DNA from: Crambe crambe
Taxonomy: Eukaryota > Porifera > Demospongiae > Poecilosclerida > Crambeidae
Reading direction: 5' to 3'
NCBI GenBank assembly: GCA_963924555.1
Contig: OZ004597.1
Location: 2,808,404 to 2,872,403, forward strand
DNA length: 64,000 nucleotides
Shown here: positions 14,901 to 25,700 of the stretch, piece after piece
Numbering within the stretch: the first letter of the stretch is position 1
Layout of the letters: each line of letters begins with the position of its first letter
Notes under the pieces: model-generated
The model's database searches: none
What the model saw: only the letters and a program-made list of their open reading frames with translations
Told to the model about the DNA's origin: nothing
Made by a program: the position numbers and the translations under genes

Positions 14901-17900
14901 AATAGAAAATATCTATTTCGTAATTCTAATCAAAAGCCTTTTCCAATGATAGAGCTAAGGAGGGGGAGTTGAACAATAGAATACTCAAAATTGCTTTTAA
15001 AATTTCCTTACTAAGACTCTATATCACTATAGCTATTATGCCATTCTGCAGTTCCAACTTCTTCACCCCAAAATATCACTGAATCAGCAGTAGACTCGAG
15101 CACCCTCTCAATCACCTGGACACCTCCTCCACTCGACTCCCAAAATGGCATCATCACACAGTATGTAGTGAACATCTCGGTCTTGGAGACTGGAGAGCAG
15201 TTCCAGCGTATGACAGTGGGAACTGCCACATCACTGAGTGTTGGGTCCCTGCATCCTGACTACACTTATTCCTACATTATGGCTGCTAGGACTTCAGTGG
15301 GAACTGGAACATTTAGCTTGCCTTGCTCCATAAAGATGCCAGAGGATGGTAAGAAATTATGGCTACATTGGACCATGTTATTATGCCTCCATAACTATGC
15401 ATGAATCTCTCCGTTCTTTCTGACATTCTAAATAAACCCTCTCCTCCCCCTTAATATTTAAGATGTACGTATATTTACTAGTCAATATCATAGCTAATGT
15501 GTTTTCCTATTGGATACAGCTCCTAGCAGCTCACCCCTGAACCAGGCAGGGAGAGCAGTGAATTCCACATCCATTATCGTTACTTGGGACCACCCTGCTC
15601 CGGATGGTCGTAACGGGATAATTACAGGGTACTCCCTCATACTTGTGGAGGTTGTTACTAATGTAACCACCACGTACCGTCGGATAGGAGCCCACCTTGA
15701 ACTGGTGATTGGCTCTCTCCATCCATTCTATGACTATGAGTGTGTGATTGCCGCTGAGACAAGGGTGGGAAGGGGGCCTTACGGACAGCCATTCATCATT
15801 ACAACATCACCTGATGGTATGATATAATTGACTCAGAGCTGTAACTTGGTTCTAATAACTAACTGCCTTGAGCAGTAGCCAAACAGTATTTTTTATTTGC
15901 AGTGATATTTTGACCCCCAAATAACTCATCCGGGCAAACTCTTGATCATGTGCATTTCCTATTAATTTTACTGCATAGCTATGAGTTAACTACATAACTA
16001 ACTAACATCAGCATAATAATTATAAGCTTCACAAATGGACTCTTTCTGCAGTACCCAATGGTCTTCCCCTTAATATTGGAGTGGTTGCCATGGATTCCAG
16101 GACTATCCAGGTGACCTGGGACCCTCCTCTGGCTGAGGAACGAAATGGAGTCATCCAGCGCTACCTGGTGGTGGTTATGGTCCGACAGACTCTCACCAGT
16201 CTCTCCCTGAATGCCACCTCAACTTCTCTGACTCTTCCAGACCTCCATCCGGCTTATGACTACTCCATTGAAGTGGCTGCAGTGACTATTGGAGTGGGGC
16301 CCTTCAGTGCTGCCATCTCTGTCACCACTCCTGCTGATGGTAAAAAATTCATTCATTTTTTGTCTTGAGTTTAGTCTGAAAGTATAAACTGGTAAAACAC
16401 TCTTTGTGTGATTGTTTCCCAAATGTAGTAAACTCGAGCAGCACAGGTACAAATAGATGCTATCAATGAATTCATTATTAACAGCAAAATTAAGTATTCC
16501 TGCATGTATCATGTACGTGTAAACTAGTTAATATTAACAGAACCTTTAAAGTTATGGCTAATTAAGGCTCTTACACATTATTTCTCCTCAGCACCAACTG
16601 GACCACCTCTGAGTGTCACAGCTGTTACTGTCAGCTCCACGAGTGTCAGGATATCATGGGATGCCCCCATTCTTGAGCTGCAGAATGGACAGATCACTTC
16701 CTATCGCATCTATGTCACTGAGTTGGAGACGGGGCTTCTCAGAACATTCTCCACTGTCCCCACTGATAGGGTCTATGTGGTCAACTCACTCCACCCGTTC
16801 TACTTCTATAATTGCTCAGTGGCTGCTTTCACCAATGGCTTGGGACCAAGTACTACTTCAGTGGTCCAAATGCTTCCAGAAGGTATTATGCACATGATGG
16901 AAATAGCTATAGAAGATCTCTCATGGAAGAGGGCTACTTCAAGATAAATCAGCTGCACAATTGCCATGATATTAGTTGCATAGCCCCTTCAGACTTGAGA
17001 TAATGCCTAGACCTTCCAGTGGTGGGCTAATAATTGCCATTGAATGCTTGCCTGGGTAGCCAAAGAGGGTGTATATATTTTCAGCAATGGAAACACCATG
17101 CATTCCATAATGTATTTTCTTGTTTTGCACAGAGCCCAGTGAAGCACCAATCAGAGTCAGTGTGACTGCTATCAATGCAACATCAGTGCTGGTGACTTGG
17201 GCTTCTCCTCCACCAGAAGATAGAAATGGGATCATCCAGGGGTTCACTGTCCGTGTTGTTGGCACGCACACCGGTGAAGACTTCAGGGTCACTATCAATA
17301 GCACTGAGACTACCGTTGGAAATCTCCACCCCTTCTATTCCTATAAGTTCACAGTGGCAGCCGTGACCATAGCTCATGGACCTTTCAGTAATCCCATCAC
17401 TCTAATGATGCCACCTCTAGGTAATCCAGTGGCATTATACTAATAAGTGCATACACTGCTTACTGAGACCACCTTTGGAGAAGTATTCTCTTTAGAGATG
17501 TTGAATAGATGTTATTTGGACATGACTGAGTGCCCAATATCATTAGACAGGTTCCACTGTACCTACTAATAGCCTTGTACCAAGCAGGGAAAGAGTGAGC
17601 CTGAAGGCTAATACTCCTGTAGTTAAAGAACAGAGATTTTTTATATGGAGGACTTAGCCTCTGCCCCAAGTACTCTTTTGCAACCTGCATGTATAAAAGA
17701 GAGCCTGGTATCAGTTGTTCGCGTTAGCCTCGGAATTCTGAGGCTTTTGTATATTCCTCGTACACTCTCTGTAAATGGATGTTTATTTATTGAAAAAATA
17801 ATCTGAGCACCAAACAATAAAACCAGCCTAAAGACGGTCTTTTGGAGCATAAGTACTGCAGTAGCGAATGGTACGGGAAAATGGACCAAAACAATAAAGA

Positions 17901-20567
17901 AAAGGAGAAAGAAATCTCACTCAGTAAACTTTCAGGTTATTGCCCGTATACTACACACAATTGATACCAGGCTCTATTTTCAATAGAGCCTGGGTGGAGG
18001 ACTGGAATTCATTTATTAATAATTATCTAGAAAAAAAAGCCTGCGTACTGTACTTTATTATTCTATGTCCAGCTCCCACATCACCAGTGGCCAACCTAAC
18101 AGCTGAGGAACTCTCACCCACGGCAGTGAGGTTGCGCTGGCTCCCTCCCAGTCAAGATGAATGGAACGGTATCATCACTCGCTACACCATAGAATACGAG
18201 CTCCTGAGACCTGTAGGTGATGACGACGACGATGAGATGGATCCTACCCCCATAATGACCTTCACCAGTTATGTACCTTCAAGCCATCAGAGTTTGAACA
18301 ACAATCTTGATCCAACTTTGGCCATTTCTCCACTGGTGTGGGAGGAGTTGCAAATAAATGGCTTGCAGGAGTATTATGTTTACACCTTCTCCATATATTA
18401 TGAGAATTCTGCCGGAAGGAGTGTTAGTAGTTTTGATGTTGAACTGGATATGCCCCCTGCAGGTAGAGCTGTAATGATATTATGGGGGAAACCTCTATAA
18501 TTATTGTTGCATACACACATACATAGCTCCTTCTGGGCCACCCACTGCAGTGACTGTGAGTGCCCAGTCAGAATCCTCCATTAGGGTCCAGTGGAGTCCT
18601 CCAGAAGTGTTTGAGCAGAATGGACCCATTGCTAGCTACATAGTCAACCTTACCTACAGCAACAGGACGAGCAGAATGTACACCCTGTTAGGGAACACAT
18701 ACAACATCCAAATTGAAGGTACAGCTAGTCAATTGGTTTTTGTCAGATGTCCAGTACGTACCCTATATAGCTTGGTCAGCCATGGTCGGGAAATGGTCGG
18801 GAAATGACTAGCTAGTATAGCTTTGAAAGCCTGCCATGGCCTGTACTGTACTACCAACAATATTGGTATAGCCTATTCCTGAACTATATCTAATTACTTA
18901 TTCCATGCAGGCCTTCCAAAATTTGCTGATCTGAACATAACAGTCGCTGCAAGAACATCCACAGGCCTGGGTCCATCTTCACAACCTGTATCAGTCAAGA
19001 CTTTTGAAAGTGGTGAGCTGCTATGAAAGTGTCCACTCATTTTTGTAATAGAGCTCTGTATGGCTATAGCTAGCTAGACCACACTGGTATACTTTATTGA
19101 AGGTCTGGATTTCTGTCAAACATCATCATTTTATTTTGCAGTTCCCGATCGTCCTGTAGCTCTACAAGGCACTACCGTGAGCAAGAACAATGTCCAGCTC
19201 TCCTGGTCCCCACCTACCAATCCAAACGGAGTGATACGAGAATACCAAGTGATATACTACGGCTCCAAAGAAGAGGACACATCCAATGTAATAGCTATAG
19301 AGACAGGGAATATGATGAAGATGCAATGCCAGCTTGAAACTGGCCTATTTAGTCAAATTCTAATTTAGGACTATCATCAGGAAATATGTAATACTACCTC
19401 ATTCTAATGTATGATGATTATATTATTACAGAGGATTCAACAAGCTGTTGTGATATTTCATGGTCCCTATGTTGTCTTGGTCCCAGCCACCCAAACTACT
19501 TATTTGGTAGAGGACTTGCGGAATGGACTCACTTATTCCTTCACAGTAAGAACTAGCTAATAATGGATTATAACAGGAGAACTGTGTCTATCATGCCTTT
19601 TTTTGCAAGATCCGTGCAAGAACTAATCCTGGATTTGGTGCCAACTCTACAGCCCTTCTAATAAAGATCACAGATGATGTAGCAGGTGGGGGAAAATTGT
19701 CTAGCTACACGATTGTGATCATCAATAATTCATAGCTAATCTGAAATGTGTACTTTGCATGTAGGTACTAGTGGTGTATCTGGTGGTGTTACCTCCACAG
19801 TGTCAGCTGCTATTGTACTGGCTGTGATTGGTTGGATCCTCCTCATGATAGTCATTGTGATTGTGGTGGCTATTTATATCTGCCGGAAAAAGAAATACAG
19901 GAAATCCTTGTGAGCACTTCGCTAGCTGTTTTATTGTGATAGTCCCAACTCCATAAAAGTTAATGATAAGACTGTCCTAAACTTTTGTCTTGTGTCCTAT
20001 AAAACTATGTATAAATCATGAGTTATAAAGAGCTGAATTATGAAAAAGTGAATCGTCTGATACTTGCCGGACTGTGACATGTTTTTGCTTAGAGCTACGG
20101 TATATACATATATGGTTGAGATTTGAATTAAATGATATAGAGGCAGTCATGTTGGTGGTACCAACTTCTATGAGCAATCCAATCCTGTCACTGTTGAAAT
20201 GGATGAAAGTTATTATAATGAGGTTAAGGTAATGTTTTCATGCATGGCTATGAGCTGGTATTCAATCTGTACATAAAAATATTCCTAGCGTGAACCAATT
20301 ACTGGAGATGAAAATCCAGCTGCAAGTAAGTCCTTTGAACTAGTAGTCTGGCAGTGTCTGGCTTATCATGGATTGCCTTTTTCTTCCTTTCTAGTGAAAA
20401 ATGCCAACCATGAATTTTCTGATCATTGTGATGATGACGAGCCGATGAAGTTAGACTTGGCAGCTCAAGCAAAAGAGAAGCGAATTGAAGGAGGTAGAGG
20501 AGAAGAAGAAGGGGAAGAAGTTGATAATGAACTTGCGCACCTCGATCCACACTTAAACCTTTTCTAA
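891..20567 (+). CDS. Gene A: giant FN3-repeat transmembrane protein (3' part)
   Basis: Multi-exon gene, incomplete at the left edge. In order it encodes about 35 FN3 domains, a stalk, one transmembrane helix and an acidic cytoplasmic tail ending at a TAA at 20565-20567. The FN3 exons show the usual W-x-P-P and N-G-I-I/V-x-x-Y strand motifs, the L-x-P-Y/F-x-x-Y motif and a G-P-F/Y-S turn. Nearly every exon starts and ends in phase 1, so modules can be gained or lost without breaking the frame. The predicted role is a cell-surface adhesion or receptor-like protein; ligand and signalling are unknown. It pairs exon for exon with the minus-strand gene at 22260-48483. No frame-breaking lesion was noticed. 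I do not recognise an orthologue by name. Confidence 0.85.
3270..3425. repeat. Small TIR element in gene A intron
   Basis: Inverted ends CAAAATAGTTCCAAA (near 3282) and its complement TTTGGAACTATGTTG (near 3400), 14 of 15 matching, bracket about 140 bp. The matching gene B intron (38456-38581) is short and lacks it. It is probably a miniature TIR element of unknown superfamily. Confidence 0.5.
8331..8524. repeat. Small TIR element in gene A intron
   Basis: The ends AAGGTAAAGCGAGGCTATTTC and the complement of GGAATAGCCCGCTTTGCCTT form imperfect inverted repeats of about 20 bp around a 150-bp core. The core itself contains a partial inverted repeat. It is absent from the gene B counterpart (33498-33939), which carries different insertions. 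It is a likely MITE. Confidence 0.6.
8951..8983. repeat. (AAAT)n microsatellite
   Basis: About eight copies of AAAT in an intron of gene A, just before the 9007 acceptor. Simple repeat, no further meaning assigned. Confidence 0.9.
11911..12045. repeat. Small TIR element, first of a pair
   Basis: Left end ATATAGCG...TTTCGTGGGTAAAATTTCGTGG. The right end, read inverted, is CGTATAGTG...TTTTCGTGGGTCAAATTTTTCGTGG. Long imperfect inverted ends surround a short core, and TA stands just outside the right end. The gene B partner intron (29992-30222) lacks it. A relative follows at about 12145. Confidence 0.6.
12145..12256. repeat. Small TIR element, second of a pair
   Basis: Same family and orientation as the element at 11911-12045: left GTGGGTAAAATTTTTTGTGG, right side with GACCCACGAAAAATTTGCGC followed by TATACAGTAG. 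A more decayed relative appears in gene B near 31150-31260. Confidence 0.55.
17655..17994. mobile_element. 340-bp insertion with 9-bp target duplication in gene A intron
   Basis: TGGAGGACT occurs at 17646-17654 and again at 17995-18003. The gene B intron has the same flanks joined through a single copy (minus strand near 24985), so it is an empty site. The insert contains inverted copies of AGAGCCTGGTATCA (near 17699 and 17962) and a perfect 12-bp hairpin at 17967-17993. No coding frame is evident. A 9-bp duplication is typical of Mutator-like elements, but the outermost ends do not form a clean TIR. Confidence 0.7.
18073..19685 (+). other. Gene A membrane-proximal FN3 domains with split exons
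   Basis: Exons 18073-18462, 18527-18718, 18911-19012, 19142-19287, 19432-19545 and 19610-19685. The first holds an FN3 domain enlarged by an acidic insert (a run of Asp/Glu near 18220-18240). The next two exons share one FN3 domain, and the last three share the final one. These domains thus break the one-exon-one-domain rule of the distal array and probably represent the older core next to the membrane. The donor at 19288 (AAT followed by GTAAT) is conserved in gene B, which supports it over the longer open frame that runs on to 19368. Gene A lacks 9 bp at the start of the 19432 exon relative to gene B; the frame is kept. Confidence 0.75.
19765..19909 (+). other. Gene A transmembrane exon
   Basis: The exon opens with a Gly/Ser/Thr-rich stalk. 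A roughly 25-residue hydrophobic helix follows ([19 protein letters not shown]) and then a basic stop-transfer cluster (C-R-K-K-K-K). This is a type I topology: FN3 array outside, short tail inside. The exon leaves in phase 2 through a GTGAGC donor that is identical in gene B. The nucleotide match to the gene B exon at 22974-23118 is close, roughly 90% by eye. Confidence 0.85.
20141..20567 (+). other. Gene A cytoplasmic tail exons
   Basis: Exons 20141-20228, 20289-20325 and 20395-20567. The tail carries tyrosines in N-F-Y-E and Y-Y-N-E-V-K contexts, a P-I-T-G motif, then an acidic stretch with [13 protein letters not shown] and a Glu-rich segment. The same blocks occur in gene B and in the orphan exons at 50002-51456, so the tail is the best conserved intracellular signature of the family. 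No kinase or phosphatase domain is present. The tyrosine and acidic motifs could recruit adaptors, but that is inference. The first tail exon is shorter than in gene B (88 versus 121 bp). Confidence 0.8.
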
Positions 20568-21027
20568 CTAAAGCATCTATAGCTAGCTAGCTAAGCACCA
20601 ATAGCTAGTTAAACTTTATTTATAATAGCACCAATAGCTAGCTAATAACTTGATACTGCGCTATATAATTTATTGTGTATATTAACCTGTACTAGCCAGT
20701 AGTTAAAATTAAAGTTATGATCACTAGTAGTTAGTGATGTTTCCTGCTATCTTATCTTGTTTTCATCTTGTTATTATATTAAAAGATGAAGTATTACTGC
20801 ATGCAGTCTGGTGTAGCTAAGATGGGTGGGACTAAAATGGTTCATTATAATCCTTAGTTGTTATACCTTCAAGGGACCAGGAGGGGAATGTGAAGAAGCA
20901 CATATCATCATGAGTCCAGCTAGCTAGCCAAACAGATTTCCACCAATCCCCTTGCAAGACCTTTTATCGGGATTCAGTTCTTGCACCCATAGAGAAGCAC
21001 TGGCATTATACAGGTAAGTTGTAAGTT
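20568..21027. other. Gene A 3' region, no gene seen
   Basis: AT-rich sequence with many AGCTAGCTA runs. It presumably holds the gene A 3' UTR. I see no further coding exon. Confidence 0.5.
20708..20713 (+). promoter_or_regulatory. Possible polyadenylation signal of gene A
   Basis: ATTAAA lies about 140 bp after the gene A stop codon. It is the common variant of the animal poly(A) hexamer and the best candidate before the centre of the inverted duplication. The region is AT-rich, so the match could be chance. Confidence 0.3.
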
Positions 21028-21204
21028 GGCTGCCATGTAGCTAATTATAACTGGATATGTATGAGCATTTGCCAAACAAAAAAAAAATTATGAATACAAT
21101 GATTGTCTGCACATGATATGTATGTGTAAAACACTGAGAAACTTTACTCATTGAGACATTAGTGGTGAAGAACTGGAGGGCAGTTCTGATCTCCAGTTCG
21201 GTGA

Positions 21205-21708
21205 TAGGGCTCAATAAAATTATTCTCATGCACACTGCCCATAATGCTTTGGATTCTACCTATAATGCCTGAACTTTAGTCTCGCGCGGGCCAGAGTCTG
21301 GCCCGCGCGAGACTACCTGAACTTCAGCACAAAATTCTTGATCAAAGTTATCTATAGTTATATTTGGAGCATAATAGAAGTTTCAATAGTGTCCTCCAAA
21401 GAGAGGTTTGCTGCTCTGAAAAGGTGTTCGTTAGTAGCGGGGGAAAATGCGCTCTGGTGCAACAGAGGAGGGCTGTACTAACAGAATCAGTTTGCAAGCA
21501 GCAGACCAGTGAGGGAGCTGATTAGCATATTTCTTCCACCACTCAAGCTTATCCACTTCAGAATCCACTTTTGCAAGGTAAGTTGGAAGTTCTCTTTTTA
21601 AATCCTATATAATGTGTAATGATGTCCCTAAAATGCCTAGAATGCTCAAAATGCTTCAGTGCACCCATAGTGCTAAAAAAAAATGCCGGCATAATTTATT
21701 GAGCCCTA
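21205..21708. mobile_element. hAT-like miniature element inside the dead FN3 exon
   Basis: A 504-bp insertion with ends TAGGGCTCAATAAA and TTTATTGAGCCCTA, inverted repeats of about 14 bp. The flanking 8-mers are TTCGGTGA (21197-21204) and TTTGATGA (21709-21716), a 6/8 match consistent with a decayed 8-bp target duplication. Joining across it restores alignment to the intact FN3 exon near 29490 in gene B. The 8-bp duplication and TAGGG terminus fit hAT-type non-autonomous elements. I see no transposase frame inside. Confidence 0.7.
21268..21324. mobile_element. 39-bp perfect GC-rich palindrome flanked by a 9-bp direct repeat
   Basis: Arms of 19 bp (21277-21295 and 21297-21315) are perfect inverted copies with one base between them. 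They start TAGTCTCGCGCGGGCC and are very GC- and CpG-rich in an AT-rich setting. The 9-mer CCTGAACTT stands directly on both sides (21268-21276 and 21316-21324), as expected for a target-site duplication. It is nested inside the hAT-like element at 21205-21708. Confidence 0.75.
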
Positions 21709-22235
21709 TTTGATGATGTTGATGGTGTGTCTCTGAATCAGGCCATTTCTACGAGCAGGTAGTGGAGAAGACCACGAAATGCTGAGAGTGGTTGGATCTG
21801 CGGCCACTGCTCATACATTTTGTGGAGGGCGAGTAGGAACTGAGGTCATCTACGTACTCCACAGTTTCTTTCTAATTTAATGGATGCTAGCTATCTAACA
21901 ATAAAACCTTATGGGCTAGGACCTCATTGCTGCATGAGGTGTCTTGTAGTTATATCTTCTCTATCTACAGTTGTACTACTATTAATTCTCTTTCCCCAGT
22001 TTAGCATGCTATCTATCTTACAACAGTATCCCTCAAAGATAAATAACTTCACAAGTCTTACCATCTTGTAGCGTGTTTATCTGTATGATGGAAATGCAGA
22101 TGGAAATTACAACACTGCGCATATGCGCGCGCGTGAACCCAGAGTACACGCATGTGCATAATGATCGCTGTGGGTAGGTCAAAGGTCAGATCAGTTTCTC
22201 ACTTTTATATTGCTACTTACTACTGTTATACTGGT

Positions 22236-22241
22236 TTTATT
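22236..22241 (-). promoter_or_regulatory. Possible polyadenylation signal of gene B
   Basis: AATAAA on the minus strand about 20 bp after the gene B stop codon. It would give a very short 3' UTR. The position is plausible but unsupported by transcript data. Confidence 0.35.
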
Positions 22242-22259
22242 TAAATGTTTAGTTTAAAA

Positions 22260-22738
22260 TTACATAAGTTCATTATCATCATCATCACCACCATCCTTTT
22301 TGAATTCAACTTTTACTTTTTCATCGACTTCTTTCCCTTCTTCTTCTTCTCCTCCATCTCCTTCAATTTGCTTCTCTTTTGATTGGGCTGCCAGATCTAA
22401 CTTCATTGGCTCGTCATCATCAGAAAATTCAAGCTTGGCTTTTTTCACTAGAAAGAAAGAAAAAGGCAATTTATGATAAAGCCAGACACTGACTATTAGT
22501 AGGGCTTACTTGCAGCTGGGCTTTCATTTCCAGTAATTGGGTCATGCTAGAAATACAGTGTATTTGGTGTACAAATTATCACCAATGATATTAGCTAATA
22601 TTGATGCATGAAATTACCTTAACCTCATCATAATGAATTTCATCCATTTCAACAGTGGCAGGATTGGACCTAAATTGTCCTTCCACCTCATAGAAGTTGG
22701 TATTTTGTACACCATCAACAGTATCCAGCTGATTACCT
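22260..22738 (-). other. Gene B cytoplasmic tail exons
   Basis: Exons 22618-22738, 22510-22546 and 22260-22446. The tail has [13 protein letters not shown] and P-I-T-G motifs, then an acidic region with [13 protein letters not shown] and Glu-rich and Asp-rich runs before the stop. The last exon is longer than in gene A and ends D-D-D-D-N-E-L-M. The 62-bp intron at 22447-22509 is the intact form of the intron that carries a 1.2-kb insertion in the third copy (see 50227-51392). Confidence 0.8.
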
Positions 22739-25700
22739 CTATACCGTTTAGTTCCAGGCCTGGTGATATGAAAAATTAGCTCAAACAAGACAGTATCAGG
22801 CACATCCACTTTCTCAATACATGATTCAACTCTTTATAGCTAACTCGTTAGTAGCTAGTAGCTAGAACGGATTTTTTGGATACTGTAGCTACTTGACAGA
22901 AGTTTATGACAATCTTATCTAACTTAAGGTACATATCTGGGACTGTCACGCTATTCTAGAGTAAAGTGCTCACGAAAATTTCCCATACTTTTTGTTCCGC
23001 AAGATATAAATAGCAACCACAATTACAATGACTATCATGAGGAGGATCCAACCAATCACAGCCAGTACAATAGCAACTGTCACTGTGGAGCTAACACCAC
23101 CAGATACACCACCAGTAACTGTATTAAAGTACATATTTTTAGATTAGCCATGATGACACAATCATAATTTTCCCCACCTGCTATATTATCTGTGATCTTT
23201 ATCAGAAGGGCTGTGGAGTTGGAACCAAATCCAGGATTAGTTCTTGCACGGATCTTGCAAGAAGAATAAAAAGACATGATTATAGCTACACATTACTAAA
23301 CATAGCTAGATGAATTCTTACTGTGAAGGAATAAGTGAGTCCATTCCGCAAGTTCTCTACCAAATAGGTAGTTCGGGTGGCTGGGACCAAGACAACATAG
23401 GGACCATCAAATATCACGACAGCTCCTTGTCGCTTTTGAATCCTCTGTAATAATATAATCATCATTCTAATCTAGCTATAGCTCAATTGGAATTTAACCA
23501 CACAAAGGCAAAAGTTGATCAGATGGCCTATTTTTCAAGCCAGCTGTCTCTAACCATTACATTGGATGTGTCCTCTTCTTTGAAACCGTAGTATGTCACT
23601 TGGTATTCTTGTATCACTCCATTTGGATTGGTGGGCGGGGACCAGGAGAGCTGGACATTGTTCTTGCTCGCTATAGTGCCTTGCACTGCTACAGGACGAT
23701 CAGGTACTGCAATACAAAAATGACATTTGACAGAATCCACAGACCTTCAATGAAGTATACCAGTGTGATCTAACTACAGTGGACTCCCTCTAATCTGGCC
23801 ACGGGCCAGCACAAGTGTCCTGATTAGAGGGGTGGGCCTCATTTCAGGGATGGATTTGTATTATGTGGGACTTTTTAGAGTGTCATGAATACAGGGGTGA
23901 CCTCATTTCAGGGGTCCTGATTAGAGGGAGTTTACTGTATACAGACAACACTTCCATAGCTGCTCACCACTTTCAAAAGTCTTGACTGACACAGGCTGTG
24001 AAGATGGGCCCAGGCCTGCAGATGTTCTCGCAGCAACTGTTATGTTCAGATCAGCATATTTTGGAAGACCTGCATGGAATAAGTAATTAATATGTTTGGC
24101 TACAGTGCAGAAATAGGCCATTTTCATTGCTTGTAGTACAGTATACAGACCACTATTGCAGGCTGTCAGAGCTGTGTATTAGCTTGTCATGCTTGGCTGA
24201 CTAAATTTCAGACATTTGACAGGCTAGCTTTGGACTATCTTGATTAAATTTTGTGTACCTTCAATTTGGATGCTGTATGTGTTCCCTAACAGAGAGTACT
24301 TCCTGCTCGTCCTGTTGCTGTAGGTAAGGTTGACTATGTAGCTAGCAATGGGTCCATTCTGCTCAAACACTTCTGGAGGACTCCACTGGACCCTAATGGA
24401 GGATTCTGACTGGGCACTCACAGTCACTGCAGTGGGTGGCCCAGAAGGAGCTATGTATGTGTGTATATGCAACAATAATTATAGAGGTTTCCCCATAATA
24501 TGATTACAGCTCTACCTGCAGGGGGCATATCCAGTTCAACATCAAAACTACTAACACTCCTTCCGGCAGAATTCTCATAATATATGGAGAAGGTGTAAGC
24601 ATAATACTCCTGCAGGCCATCTATTTTCAACTCCTCCCACACCAGTGGAGAAATGGCCAAAGTTGGATCAGGATTGTTGTTCAAACTCTGACGACTTGAA
24701 GGTGCATAACTGATAAAGGTCATCAAGGGGGTGGTATCCATCTCATCATCATCATCATCACTTATGGGTCTCAGGAGCCCGTATTCTATGGTGTAGCGAG
24801 TGATGATACCGTTCCATTCATCCTGACTGGGTGGGAGCCAGCGCAACCTCATTGATGAGGGTGAAAGTGTCCCGGCTGTTAGGTTAACCACTGGTGATGT
24901 GGGAGCTGTGAAAGATGACGAATAATAAAATAGAGTAGGCATGAATTAAGACTTTTCTAGCTGTAAAAATAAGTTCCAGTCCTCCATATAAATAGATATC
25001 ATGCTAACTACAGGAGTATTAGCCTTTAGGCTCACTCTTTCCCTGATTACCTAGAGGTGGCATCATTAGAGTGAAGGGATTGCTGAAAGGTCCATGAGCT
25101 ATGGTCACAGTTGCCACTGTGAACTTGTAGGAATAGAAGGGGTGGAGATTTCCAATGGTAGTCTCAGTGCTATTGACTGTGACCCTGAAGTCTTCCCTGG
25201 TGTGCGTGCCAACAACACGGACGGTGAACCCCTGGATGATCCCATTCCTGTCCTCTGGAGGAGGAGGCACCCAGGTCACCACCACTGATGTTGCATTTAT
25301 AGCAGTCACACTGACTCTGGTGGGTGCCTCACTGGGCTCTATGCAAAATAAGAAATTACATCATAGGATGGTGTTTCCAGAAACAACCTCTTTGGCTACC
25401 AAAGCAAACAGTTCAATAACAAGTCGACTACTGGAAAGTTTAGGGGGCTATATTATTAAGATAAGCACTTGTATAACTTAATTAAGATTGTGCTCCACAT
25501 GTTATTATTGTATCATCACCCTACTATTATTTTGTTTGTCATACATGACATTTAAGGTCTTCTAGAAGTTTCTAATCTTAGTTTTTGTCTTGTGTCCTAT
25601 TCTGATTGGTTGATTTGTGTGTTCACCTTAACTTAATATCTAAAAAGTGTTAGTTAGCTAGTATAATGATCAATATCATGGCAATTGTGGCAGCCAATTT

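Larger units (their letters stand above)
891..17420 (+). other. Gene A FN3 exon array (31 exons, 32 FN3 domains)
   Basis: Exons read by eye: 891-1178, 1343-1633, 1757-2050, 2214-2501, 2597-3178 (two FN3 domains), 3465-3758, 4028-4315, 4627-4914, 5095-5385, 5644-5991, 6205-6501, 6690-6983, 7239-7526, 7747-8034, 8546-8833, 9007-9297, 9435-9722, 9845-10141, 10281-10565, 10859-11152, 11361-11654, 12394-12681, 12780-13067, 13265-13552, 13872-14156, 14510-14800, 15052-15348, 15520-15816, 16052-16339, 16592-16882, 17133-17420. Each is about 290 bp, one domain with phase-1 borders, often starting with a P-S/T-G/A-P-P linker and ending E-D-G/S. N-glycosylation sequons (N-x-T/S) are frequent, for example N-V-T or N-I-T at the start of the third strand, which suits an extracellular location. 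Confidence 0.85.
21028..22085 (-). pseudogene. Fragmented FN3-exon relic at the palindrome centre
   Basis: On the minus strand, 21717-21855 matches the first half of the gene B FN3 exon at 29328-29615, and 21110-21204 matches its second half (the T-E-L-E-x-R-T-A-L-Q-F-F segment). The halves are separated by a 504-bp element. Flanking pieces match gene B introns: 21028-21100 resembles about 28780-28900, and 21875-21890 plus 22045-22085 resemble about 29680-29735, including the start of the next FN3 exon. The FN3 exon that should lie between the first intron piece and this exon is missing. The relic is broken by insertions and has no full domain frame, so it is dead. It shows that more FN3 modules once lay between genes A and B. 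Confidence 0.75.

Noticed and set aside
19288..19368. Read-through of the gene A exon to a stop at 19366-19368 as a truncated protein
   Set aside because: The AAT|GTAAT donor is conserved in gene B and the downstream exons through the transmembrane helix remain open, so the gene is read as intact.
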